Source: Melanocharis versteri (taxonomy: Eukaryota > Chordata > Aves > Passeriformes > Melanocharitidae). Taken from it: a DNA stretch of 64,000 nucleotides. This document shows positions 26,394 through 38,885 of this stretch, piece by piece (position 1 is the stretch's first letter; every line of letters starts with the position of its first letter). A program made the translations under genes and the position numbers. Below the pieces are notes generated by a model that was given only the letters and a program-made list of their open reading frames with translations, searched no databases and was not told the DNA's origin. Location of the stretch: contig VZTG01007436.1 of the NCBI GenBank assembly GCA_013397845.1, positions 2,978,005 through 3,042,004 of the forward strand, read 5' to 3'.

Positions 26394-29300
26394 GAGAAAC
26401 AAACACACAGAACAGGCATACAATTTTAGATCCTGGGCAACACAAATCTGGTTTCCTATAGAACAAATCCTCATCATTGCCTAGCAACCAGAGATATTTT
26501 TATGTCACACTGTAATAATTCAACATTTCAGCTGTCTTTATGGAGATTTGGGGGTGGGGGAGATCACTTAAATCCCATCTCTTCCCATTTGTCCCTCCAA
26601 TACTCTGATATTTGAACTTTTCAAACCCAAAAATTGCTCCTTCATGGAAGTCAAGTTAGGACAATTTCACCATATAAAGCACAAGTTGGAGGAAAATCCT
26701 AAGTGACAGAAAAGGACACTTTAGCAAACACTTTTCATTCCATGGATCAATACCGTTTACTGTAATTTTTAGTTATTATTTTCAGAACTCTCTATAGGCT
26801 CTGAGGCAATCATAAAAGGTCTATGCAGCTAATACTGCCTAACACCGTGTAGCACAACTGGTTCTTATTTTAAGGGCTAAGTCATAACAGTATAGTCTTC
26901 AACATAAAAAAAACCACTTTACTGCAGACTATAAACAGCTGTATTGCATTTTAATTACAAAACTCACTAGAAGAAATGAATGAATACTATTGTCCTGGGA
27001 TTCTGTACAAAAAAGTTAACTGAAACTGAAATTCCCTTACAAGAATTATAACACGAGCAAGATGGAGAAGGAGACAGGAGTTTAAAGCAAAAAAACAAGT
27101 ATACTGCTTTCCCAAATCCAAAGCCTGTTTCTGTCTACAAATAAATAAAAGCTAGATATACTGTGTGAAAATACCATCCTTGCATATACATAAGGAAGAT
27201 GAAGAAAGGTGAGGTATTAAAAGACTTGGTCTTGCACGTTCCAATTGCCCGGGCTATCATGAAGATAATACTCCCCTTCTTCTTGCACATCAGACTTTTA
27301 CACCTTTTTATCATGTTATATGGTTTACTTCCTGAAAAATCAGAATTAAAAGGACTAGAAACACGTTTTTATTTTAAGTGAAAGACAAAATTCTGATGCA
27401 TCCACAAAGCACTAGAAGAGAAAATGATGTCTCTATGGCGATTCTCTGATGAAAAATAAAAAGAGCTCTTAACATTACATAATCTGAAAATGCACAAGAT
27501 TGAAATCTCTGAGAGAAAGATGAACCAAAATATAGGCTTTACCTGCAATTTTGCACAAATAATACATGGAAGCAAGAAACGTACAGAAACTTGCATCCAA
27601 ACATTCTCCTGGCAAGATTACTGCTTCCCACAAAATAATATGCTTTAATCACAGTGTACAACTGCTGTCTGTACTGTCCTCAGGTAACGATATGAAAACT
27701 AACTAAATAAAAAGTCAGAGATTCCTCTCAGATTTGCATTACTCCTGTTTTAGGAACAAAGAAACTGAAACACAAGGGAGTTCAGGCATTTCCCAGTAAC
27801 ACTGGCTTTAGGGCAGCTGTGAATTCCAGCTCTGGGTTCCAAGAGGGGAAACTACCTAAATTGCAGTAAGATGTGCAACATTTCAAAAATGGGAGTTGTT
27901 AGAAGATTGCACAAAAGAGAATCACGAGAATTTGACTTAATTCCTTTCTTTCTTTTCAGCATGCTTGGAGATAAATCCAAAGGCAACTGCAGTGGTTTCT
28001 GAGCTATGTAATGCACCAAGTACTCATTATGAAGAAACTAACCAACTCCAAATCTTTACTTATTTAAATACTGTGGAAGTCGGTAAAGCTGCTTCTCTCT
28101 GTAGAGGTTTTCCCAGAAATAGCTTTAGGTAAGGCAGCTTTTCTCAGCTGTTCTTTTTGGAATTCTAATTCTTTCTATGGCATTTCCAAGAAAGTGGTGT
28201 TTGATGGAAAACACAGCTGAAGCCTAAGAACCACCTTCAGTCACGTTTCAGAAAATAAATTATAATTCCTTCGAAAAAGTCTACTGATCTATATAAAAGC
28301 AAAAAAAACGAGTATAGTATGATCCTTTAGAAATTCATTTCTGTCCTACAGTAGGGTGGGTCAGTGCTAGTCTCAAAGCTTTTAACTAAATATGAACAGA
28401 GCATTCTCTAAAATTAGCAGATGGTTTAAAATAATGTATTCCTGATGCTTATAAAAATATCCCATTAAAAAAACAGCAGAGAAATACAATTCAAAGACTA
28501 CAACAAGAAGACAATGAACATACAGACAAACAAATTCCAAGTAAAATTTCAGTTGGCATAGGCAGGACAAATGTCCCATACTACACAGCAGGAAGTATTT
28601 GATTTTCTTTCCTAAACTGAAAAACTATCAAATATTATGTGTACCAACTGTGTTTTGGATCTCCAAGCACAACCAGGGCTTTGAAAATGGACACCATTCA
28701 AAAGTTTATTATTGTACATAATACCTGTCCTTCATTAACTTAAGAGTTTTAAAAACACAAAATACACGAAGAAGCAACAGCCTCAGAAAGTGTAACCCCC
28801 TTCAAGGAAGAAAATTATCACAACTGACAAGTAATTCACATCCAAACCTCCATTCACTAGCATGTTACTTCCTCCAGCTTGTGCTTTTCTATACTCTTTA
28901 TTAGCAAATTTATCATAGAAAGCTGGAACTTTTTATTAATTAGTCCAGTGTTACACTACTTGCTTCTCTCTTTTTTTTATGTCAAAGAGTTCAGATCTGT
29001 AAGAGCTCCCACTTCTACAATGCATATACGTGTGTATTGAAAACATTTGAAATTGCATTTCCCACACAGGGCATAGAAGTCTAATGATAAAACAAAGTTA
29101 TTTTCCTGGCTCAGATGCTATGTGGTTATGGAATACCTCCTAACATAAAGGTTAACTTCAGCAGCTCTGGGAATTATTATAATTGCAAATTATTATCTCT
29201 TATATTAGCTCTGTTCTTCCAAAAGCCATCAAAAAGAGATAAAATGTCCTCAAACCACATCATTATTTGCCAAAGATATGTCCCAGTTTTCAGTTTATTC

Positions 29301-30230
29301 AAGTTTAGATTTCTGGCATTACCTATATTTTCTAGAACATTACTGTGCGTGTGGTAATAGCAGTGTAAATGAGGAGTAATGCAAATAAAATTTTAAAATA
29401 AATAAAGACGAAGCACATACAGCAGTAACCCTGGTTTTTCATATAAAGCAGTCTTTACAAATCAAGTGGGTAAAATAAGTTCCAACAGGTCTATAAACTT
29501 GGCCTCACTTATCTTAATTAAAAAAAAAAATAATAACACCAGTAACAAGGAAGAACTGCATTATTTGTTTGAGGTTTGGTTATGTTTTTCTAGTACTCCT
29601 CTTGTGTCCCCTTTGAAGTACTGTCCATCCCAGTCTAGCTAGGCAATGAAAAGATAATTTATTCTTCACAGGTAATATTAAGGAGTATGAAGTCCTTGCT
29701 TTTAGTGTTTACCAATCGATGTAGTTGTACCTCAGTCTTAAACCTGGCTATCAATGTGCTTCAATGAAGCAAGAAGGCTATTTGATAAATTTTTATTGAT
29801 AATTATTAGCTTCAATATAAAATAAATAAACCAAACATTATATGATTATTGCATTTCAAATCTTAAAAAACCACCATAATTAAAAAATCAAATGGTATCT
29901 ACACATTTTAACATATTTTTCTAATGCTGCCCCTGCAGTCATTCAAGCCTGTGCAGTCTATGAAAACTAGGTCAGGCATGTAATCTCATTCATGTAATTC
30001 TGGTTTTGTCTATCCATTCAGTTTTCATTCTTTTGTGGCTTCAACCCAAGGAAACATTATTTCAAGGAACAAATATGAACTGCAGTTTGATTTTTATTTT
30101 TCACTCTGTATGACTGGCTTGAGAAAAAGCCAACTTAAGCCCAAGAGATGCAAGATGAGGTTCATAGTACAGACAGGTGTCTGAATAAGAATAAAAATAC
30201 AAGGTTCTACTTGCTAGAAATATCCTAATT

Positions 30231-30261
30231 AAAAAAAAAAAAAAAAAAAAAAGAGAGAGAG
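30231..30261. repeat. A22 homopolymer followed by short (GA)n
   Basis: Twenty-two consecutive A residues at 30231-30252, then GAGAGAGAG. The upstream sequence does not look like a gene copy or a known SINE, so I do not read it as a retroposon tail. Confidence 0.85.
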
Positions 30262-33200
30262 GATGCTAAGAAAGATTAGAGTTCTATACTTTCAGAACCA
30301 TGCAGCTACATTGCAGCAGCAGAGGCAAACTGCCACATCTTCAGTCACAGCTTTCCCCAGGAGAACCTGTAATGAGTTGTATTCTGTGTACTAGTGGTTT
30401 AGTATTTCCTTCCTAAGTATTTAAAGGAAATTAAAAAAAAAATTCACAGCCACTTTGCTATGATGAAGAGTTAGAGCATGGCATCATCTTTTACAGTTAA
30501 CTTTGCCCATGTTCTGGCCATTATCCTCATTTATGCCAAGTGGCCAAAAAATATCCCTGCATATGAAAAAACCAAACTGTTATGTCCCTTTCACTGTAAA
30601 TGCAACTTAATTTACAGAGCACAGCAGAAACAAAAACGTTCATTATTTTTTTCATACTTCAAACATGTAAATTACCACTCCATTCAGAAATGCAACATGT
30701 AAAACTCTTTTTGATGAGGCTTCATTAAGGAACACTTAACACATATTTAAATAAATGATACAGCTAAAGACAAACCACACAATGTTATACAGGTCATCCA
30801 TCACAAAACAAAAACTCCATTTAGCACTTACTGGCTTTTCAAATTTGGTAGTTTATGAAATACTTTCTGCCATAATTTCTAAACAAAGCCCTCTGAAGGA
30901 TGGTTGAGTGCTGCTGCCAGACAGGCCAAAAATAAAAACCTACCAAAAAACCCACTCACACCCAACTTCACACACCCAAGCTTCCACCATGTGTTCTCAC
31001 AGACTAATATTTGATTTAGAACACAGTTTGCTTTTGGCAATTGCCCTCCCCAAAAGGATCAATAAGGCATGCATTTTTCTGAATATGTCACAAGCAAATT
31101 AACAAAAAAGCTTTACAGTTTGGACCAGAAGTCTTGAGCAAAGTGCAGAATACTATAGAAGTGGAATATTATATAAATCCTTTCATGAGATCGTTATTCA
31201 TCAGCCCTAGGGGGCTGAGAGGGATTTCTCCCCTGCTTATTTTTCTAACATAAGCTTGCTCTCCACTGGAAGTAAAATACATTCTTATTTCAGGATTTTT
31301 AGTAATCAACATAAGACCCTCAAACAAAGCCTTTTTTAATTTGAAAAATAATTACTAGGAAAAGATGCAACATAACCTTTGCCTTTAACACACCTAAATC
31401 CTATAAACTGCACTAGCTTCACTAGAATTTTACTCCATGTGTTAATACATCAGCTTACACAAGTCAAGACTATGTCTTTTTCACAGTAGAACTATGTTTA
31501 AGGAGTTTTCCAGTTTCAGAACTGTCACCATTTATGGATGTATCAGAAGGACCTTGTTTCCAAGCTCTAGGGCATTCCCCAGCTATTTCTAGTAGAATGG
31601 CCTGAAGACCCTTCTTCAGAGGTGGAGTTATTTTATTGCCAGGTAAAACTGACACTGCACAGACACTGAATCTAACCCACAAGCAGCTCCAAACTAATGC
31701 TGGATGAAGTACCCTCAGGTGTTTGACAGCATCATTACTGCTTTGTCCATTCAAAGGAATGAAAACAACTTCTTTTTTTGGCTAAGATTACCTTTTTATC
31801 AGATAAAATTTGAAGATAACAGAATTAAACTTCAGAAAATTTCAAAGATTATAAACTTGGTCAGTTACAGAGTTCTACTACTTTATTGCCACAGAACCAA
31901 TATTAGCTAAAGTTGTAGAAATAATTACCATTCATAGTACATATTAAAGTTACAAAGTTTCTTAGTAATGCCTTAAGTAGCCTGGATTTTTCCTGAAACG
32001 GAAATAGCTAAGCATATACCTTCTGGGGGAAAAAAAATATAGTTCAAGCCCCTTAGAAAATTGCTAATCATTTATGAGCCTGTTTAGTGGGTGGGGGGTG
32101 TTAGTCTGTTTCAGTTTTGGGTTTTTTTTAAGTTACAAATATTTCACCTCTCTTACAAGAAAAGGTGAAAGAAAAAAGACCTTCAGGAAAAAAATGTTTA
32201 AAACCATCCAGTGGCTGAAATAATTACTTAGGAAGTAAGAGGAAAAGATCACGAATATACGTTTGCAATTGATTTGCCTCAGTATCTAAAGATTTCATAA
32301 GGTCATGAGGCAAAAGAAAGACATCATCTACCTATCATGGAAGACGTTTTGACAGTGTGATATGGGGACCTAAGATGAAACAGTTCTCTTAGTGATTGAG
32401 GGAGAATTAGTCTTTCAAAGCTAGCTCAACAATTCTGTTAAAAAACAGAATACAGAAATAAACCTTCCTACCATTTTGCAGGATGACAGAGATGAAAAAA
32501 TTTATTCTAGGCTATGCCCAAAGGAAAAATTCTACAACACTTACGTAGAATAAATGTGCACCATAGCAGCTAAATAGCTAGAAATGTAATTGAGATTTCT
32601 GAAATCTTGAAGTAGTACACAAACTTATAAAGTGATAAATGAAACACCACTGAATTTCTAAGCACGGGCATTAACCCAGAATTATAGGTTAATTTCACAT
32701 ATTAAAAGGCAGAGAAAAAATATTATTAGCAGCAGTGAAGTCACATTCACATTGAAAAAAGGCAATCACAAATTTTATGGAAGTTAATTTCTGATTACCT
32801 GGCTCTAATACTTCTAACTACAGAATAATTTAAGTACATGCCACAATAAATAAAAACACAGTGCTTATTCACCAAGCAGCATGTGCATCTGCATTGTCCA
32901 CATAAACAAGGGCAAATGGCAAACAGGAAAGCAAGTCAGGAGAGATTTAATTGGCATCCAACTGAGCTCTTGGCTTCTGTGATTCGGAAGCTCTAAAAAC
33001 CATTTTTTCTTCCATATAAATATTTCAAGGGAGACAGGATCAAAGCCCCTTCCATTTTGCAGGTATCTCACAGCTTTCATCCAATCTAAATATAAAAATA
33101 GTTCAAAATTATATTCTGAAATGGCAGCCAGGATAAATCTTCCTTAGAAAAGGGCTAGGAGTGGGACCGTCTAATCCAATTAGAGGCACCTGGTGATATG

Positions 33201-33960
33201 ACCGGCACTCTCCAGAGTGCCATCCAAAGCAGCAAACACCCAGCAGAGACAAATTAGGATTCTCAACAGAGAAATGTGAATTTTTAGAGACTCAGATGTT
33301 GAAATAAGACCTCAAATGGCAAGTACTCAATATTTCAGCGTTCTCTGCCTCCCTGTCCCCTCAGCCTAAACTCATCCAGGAATTTCATGAAAACAGATTC
33401 CCGCATAACTATTCTAGCACAGGAACAAGAAAGGATGTGGAATATTGCCTTTCCACTGAGCGCCCCATGTAGACATATGCGTGACTATATCCACGTTTTT
33501 GCATTTCTCAGTTCCTCAGCAACTTCTGTATTCTGTTTCTATGTAATTCTTAGTCACAGATGGATTGCTTCTGTGACACTATCTGTCTGCTAGACAGAAG
33601 TAGCTTCGCCTGCTAATCAGAGCTCTAGTACAAGATCTTTTTCAGAAAGTTGAGAAGCAGTAATACAACTGGATAAATACACAGGCTTTCAGATTTAATG
33701 TGCATGCATTTTATCCATCCAATTTCAGTTAAAACAGCAAGTTCCCCGCTGTAGCATTAGGACAAGTTAGGTTTAGTTGAGCCAACATGACAGAAAATAG
33801 TAAGATTATAAGCAATTTACTTTTTAAAGAAGAAAAAAAAAGGAAAAAGAATTTGCCTTCAGCCACAGAAAAGCAGATGGTCAAACTAGTTATGAGGACC
33901 AAACCTTTCTGTTGCCATAGAAAGGTGATCAGGATCACATGTATTTGAGCTATTCCTTGC

Positions 33961-33977
33961 TTTTTTTTTTTTTTTTT
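33961..33977. repeat. T17 homopolymer
   Basis: Seventeen consecutive T. On the minus strand it is A17, but the sequence on its left does not read as a reverse-oriented retrocopy. Confidence 0.85.
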
Positions 33978-36595
33978 GGTGTAGCCAGCACATGTAGGTC
34001 AACATAGAATGCTGGGAAAAAATCCTTACTTTGTGATGAGTGAAATAATTCTATGGATATGTCAAACCTACTCGCCTATGCCATGGCTGCCTGCAGAACC
34101 CTAAAAGCCTTATCTGTTTTCTGTTACATTTATAGGGTTGTTTACATAGGAATAATTGCATTGGTTATGTATAAAGAAAGAGGTATTTTGATTTCTTAAC
34201 TCCCATTAAAATTCACAAGGAACTGAGAACAATTCATTGAATCTCAGGTCAACTAATAGTAGAGATAATTTATTACTACAAAAAGAGGCAAATTCAGGCA
34301 TTAGGTTCTCAGCATTGGTAGGCTTAACAGGTTTTTATGTCATGTCCTATCAGTGTTAGCATGATATGCATCATTTACTTACACAGACTGGCTGTATCTA
34401 ATTTAAAAAATAATAATTATACATTGATTTTGAAAATTACTTTTCAAGTCAGTGAGCACAGAGGAAGCACACAACAGTACAGATTTTCTGAGGATTAAAG
34501 GAAACAACGAAAGTTATAAACTAGAATGACAAAATAAACGATCTAAATAAATGAGACGAGCTCCCTTCAGAGTCTGAATGAAACAATACTAGAAATTAAT
34601 TCCACTGTAAATAAGTACTTTTATAATCATAATTGTCATTTGCATTGCTACAGCACTGTCACTTTGCATATAAAACCAGATTTATTTTATTGCATCTCCA
34701 TGCAGGAATTGAAATGCTATGTAACTTCATAATGGCCAAGTCCCTCTACTGATGTCTATGTTCAGATCTTTTCTTAATGCTGAGCCATTTATGGTGAGCA
34801 GAAGGTTAAACTGTTCTCCAGCAACAGTCAACATTTTCAGGCAATAACACTTAAAGATTGTTAATACTTAACATCTCCAAATAAACTTAAACAGTAATTT
34901 TGACTGGCAGGAGATCAGTTACACAAAATAATTTGAACCAAGGCTATTCTTACTGTTAAGAAACCACTTTCAGTATGCCAAAGTGAAAACCATATGACAA
35001 TAATGCTTCAAAACTTAGTATATCAAAGATGCCAAGACGCTGAGAATTCCTTACAGTGGCACCCTTAAAAACACCAAGCTCAGCTTATCCTGCCTACTAA
35101 CCAATGTCCTACTGGACACTGTTTTTATGCAAAAACCGTATCTGGAGACTGAGTTCAAAGACAAAACTGACTTGGAGTTTTGCAATTAAGCTTAAAAAAA
35201 AAAACCCACGACATAATCAATTCTATTTGCCCAAGCACCCAACTGTTGCTACTGTGAAGGAGGTTGTGAAACTCTAGCTAGCAGATTCTAACCAGCATGG
35301 AGTGTAACATAAGCTGCTCCTCACAGAAGAAATAACAGTAAGTAAGTAAATGAAAGTAAAATGTCCATAGATTTTGTGTCTCTTGCTTTCTTCTCATGCT
35401 GTCCACAGAGTGACTGGATTAGAAACTATGTCCTAAGGAATAGCACAGATGAAGCATGTTTATGCTAAACATACTAATAAATAGGGATGCTATTAGTAAG
35501 TTTAATTTGGCTACTGGTAAAAATGAGATAGTACCCTCCCTAAAAATCACCTTTACTTGCCCAGCCTGCCTTTCTTCTCATTATAATTTCTAGTCTCCTA
35601 ATACTACCTAAAATCACAGTTCAGTTTAGTCCATCAGTTCTTTAGATAGCGTAACAATTCTTTCCAGTTACCTACTAGCAGATTTTAGAAAAGCTGTTCT
35701 GGACTAATTTTTCTGAAGTTTCTTCAACTTTCCATTAGAAAAAAAAAAACAAAGCACTTCATCAAAGCTTTATTTTACTTTATATGGAGTATTTAAAAAC
35801 ATAGACATGACTCAGGTATATTTAGTATATTTAAGTACTTCAAGAAACAAAACCATGAAAACCAGTATAAATCTTTAAAAAGTGTAATTGGCATTGTATG
35901 CTCTAGCATCCTGATCTCAAAAGGGAATCAAATAATAATTTGGAAGTTATAAAACAGCTTATTTTTCATACATGAAGGTTTCACATTCTCTTAAGCAAAA
36001 GGAGAGTTTACTAAGTACTTTTAAAGGTTAGCACTACCAAAGAAAAGCTATTGCTTTGCAATCGAGTATGTAGCAAGACACAGACTTGCTGAACAAGAAA
36101 ACACAGATTCTCTGCCCATATTTCAGTTCGCAAATCTGGCCCAGCATGAACGGCCATTGACTTGCTCCTGCACTGACGTTCCTACAATTATTCTTCACAG
36201 AAGTGATCACACTGTCATCATTACAGTACAGAGGCAGGAGGAAAACGAGAACAACGGAAAAGGAAATGAAATAAGGAAAAAAGACCAGAGCAACCAAAAT
36301 ATAATAGCAGTGTCCCCAAAAGGACTGGCAGAGAGCGGCTGCATCCCGCTAACACCTGCAAATCCCTGCCCAGGAATGGCCACTGGCAGGCTGCCAGCTG
36401 CTGCCAGCCATCAGCACCACTATCAGGAATGCAGCTCCTTCCCATCCTAACATCACATGCAGTGATGCAATGTTTTCCCAAACCACATAGCGGAGACAGA
36501 AAATGGTTTGTTATGAAACTATTCAGGTATTGGGTCACTTTTAAAATGGAGCTTCTCCTCTTATGCAGCACTTCATTAAAACCATTCGTTAACAG

Positions 36596-36645
36596 TAAAA
36601 AACAAACAAAAAAAAAACCAACCAAGCAAAAAAACCCACAAAAAT
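36596..36645. repeat. A/C-rich low-complexity tract
   Basis: A runs interspersed with CCAACC, CCCAC and similar; the complement of the T/G-rich class seen at 16051, 16816 and 21488. Confidence 0.65.
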
Positions 36646-37664
36646 CGTATTATGAAATATAAAAAGACACAAGCACAGACTGTATATTTTAGTAAAGGCA
36701 AGGGATGGCTACTGGTAATAAAATGAGAATTAAGCCAAGCCTTAGAACATTTTTTTCCTTTCTGTAGTATATGAAATTCAAGTAACCACAAAATAATATA
36801 CATTGTCTGATCAATATTTATCCCCTCCTGGCATAGATCTAGCCTTCAGAAACTTCTCTGCATTTAAGGATTTCAGAACCACTCATCATACTAGCCCTTG
36901 ATTACAGCAAATTAATTGAAAAATGCAAGAAAAAGAAACAAACCTTAATCTACGCATTATTAACAATGTTTTCATTATTTTCAGGCTTATTAGAAAGAAA
37001 ATCCACTTCCTCGCCCTTCCTTTTAAGTGAGTTTAGCTGTGTCCAGATTTGACCACAGCAAATCAGTGAGTGAACTGGGTTCCTTCCTCAGTTCTGGCTT
37101 CTGACAACACAGTAATCACAGCATGCTCACTGCCAGCCACACAGTATCTTTGTCATCAATCTTATCTTTAGCTGCCAGTCAAGGAGAGAATGGGAATATA
37201 AAGCATCATGATGCAGTAGCCCAGATAAAACTTATCAGTGATTTAAACTACACCAAAAAAGAAAAAAACCACCCAGGGAGATAAAACTTCCTCAAGAGGC
37301 CTATTGGTAGTAACCGACATCACCTTTCAAACTTCCCAAAATCATTCTCTAAAGACTTCCAAAGGACAATCTACTGTTAAAAAGGAGATAAAGAGCTTTA
37401 TTCAAGTTTACATTTCACATCAGGGATATAAAAAGTCTCCTGTACAAATGCCATTCATGCAGTCTACTGTAGATGCAAATTAACTTGTTCTAAGGAGTTG
37501 TTATCAGACAACTATTTGCAGGAGCAAATTGCAGGCAGTGTCTCCATTATCAATTACTTGTCCAAATATCAGATAAATTCTATTTTTGGAGACCATTAGG
37601 AATGCCTCTGCTACAGTGTGACTCTAGAGTTCTTCACAACTTTTTTTTTACAGAACTGCAAGAC

Positions 37665-37715
37665 CACAGAATCACTCAATTGCAAAGGAGCCAACAACTC
37701 ATCAAGATTCCCCCA
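37665..37715 (-). mobile_element. Possible strongly decayed CR1 3' end
   Basis: The plus strand reads CACAGAATCACTCAATTGCA followed by a CAACTCATCAAGATTC stretch. This resembles the reverse complement of a CR1 3' end of the type ACAGAATCACTCAGG...ATCATCAAGTCCAACC, with several mismatches. The resemblance is from memory and weak after about 37715. It would lie in the same orientation as KCNMA1. Confidence 0.35.
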
Positions 37716-38070
37716 GGGCCAAGCAAGAAGCCTGTAATACCACAGAGTTTAACTGAGGTCTCTCATGCCCAATTCCATACTGTAACTACTGGACTTTCTC
37801 ATCTCTCATGTTTTGCTTTCTACAAGAATAAAACTGAATAACACTAAAAGCTGAAAAACCACTTAAACTGTGTTATAGAGTTACATGATTAGGGAAAAAT
37901 ACTTTCTTCAGAAATATTAAGCAGCAGGGATTATTTAAAACATAATTCTCTCTCAAACTCTAGCAAGTTGGAAAATTAAACAAGCAGGAAATGCTGTAAT
38001 CAAATTTCAGTCAAATAATATTTGGTTGCATAGTTCAAGAACATTTGGACATGGAGGTTCACAGAAAAAG

Positions 38071-38117
38071 TGCTGGTGAGTATGACCCAGTAAGTAAATG
38101 CTGCTCAGTATGACCCA
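38071..38117. repeat. Two-copy tandem duplication, 28-bp period
   Basis: TGCTGGTGAGTATGACCCA at 38071-38089 recurs as TGCTGCTCAGTATGACCCA at 38099-38117, 17 of 19 positions alike, at a spacing of 28 bases. The rest of the unit (GTAAGTAAA) is not clearly repeated. Small local duplication, no known element. Confidence 0.75.
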
Positions 38118-38860
38118 TTTTCCTCATTCTGGAGTTCCATTCAGTTTTACCTCTTTGGTCCACAGCAAAGATTTTTAAGTAGCTCGGGATGAGTCTTGTA
38201 GAATTAAAAAGTCAATAAATACAGACTTTATGGTCTGCTTTACTACTGACACCACCTTGAGTTAAACCAACAGTTAGCTGTTCCAAAAATTTAGTTTTCT
38301 TCAAGTAAAACAGGTAAATCTTCCATCTTCACCCTTTAATATCCCTATGCATGCATCTTTAGTGGTTTGGGTTTTTCCTCACAACAGAAAAAGAAAACAA
38401 GCTTTCATCCTCCTGTACTAATTTCATTCAATGTTCCACTTAGAGAGAAAAGCTCCGGAGCACAGAGGTCAGGCAGTGAGCTCTTTCAGCACTTCTCTGC
38501 AGAGACTACACAGCACAAGAGGGTTGTAACAATAATACACAAATACACACCAGAACCAAATTGCTTTCTATCCTTCATCCTTTAGTGTGTGCTCATATTT
38601 TTATATACACCCCTAAGATTTTCACATCTTCTCAGATGCTGAAATTTCTCTTTCATAGGCATTAAACAAAAAACACAGCAAGCATATCACTCTTATACAA
38701 GATGCAAACAGAGCTCTAAAATCTGAATTCTAAGTACCCTGTGGGAAATATTGCCAGAGCATGAACATTCATTAATTATAAAAACTGATTAAACTTTTCC
38801 TTCATAAAGCCTTAAGGTTATTTTCAGATTCTGCCTTCCCAGAATTGGGTCACCTTCATG

Positions 38861-38885
38861 CCCTGCCCCTTACCCCCTCCCCCCC
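38861..38885 (-). other. Canonical G-quadruplex motif in the KCNMA1 RNA sense
   Basis: On the minus strand the runs are G7, A, G5, TAA, G4, CA, G3, so four G tracts with loops of 1, 3 and 2 bases. This meets the standard G3+N1-7 rule without relaxation. Being on the minus strand it would be present in the KCNMA1 pre-mRNA as well as in the non-template DNA strand. Whether it folds or has a role is not shown by the sequence. Confidence 0.8.

Larger units (their letters stand above)
26394..36595. other. Intron 1 segment, mostly featureless
   Basis: About 10 kb of AT-rich intron. Besides the homopolymers listed separately, I see no gene or clear transposon. The patch around 33150-33240 is more mixed in composition and contains a GC-rich 8-bp hairpin; it may be a conserved non-coding element. 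Confidence 0.5.

Noticed and set aside
30231..30252. A22 run as the tail of a processed pseudogene or SINE
   Set aside because: The upstream 200 bases show no coding similarity, no SINE promoter boxes and no target-site duplication.
33204..33221. GC-rich hairpin, 8-bp stem (GGCACTCT / AGAGTGCC) with a 2-base loop
   Set aside because: About one such stem is expected by chance in 64 kb, and the loop is too tight for a normal RNA hairpin.
36221..36625. 134-codon open frame on the minus strand with hydrophobic stretches
   Set aside because: The hydrophobic N-terminus comes from the T/G-rich complement of a low-complexity tract, with no domain and no conserved motif.
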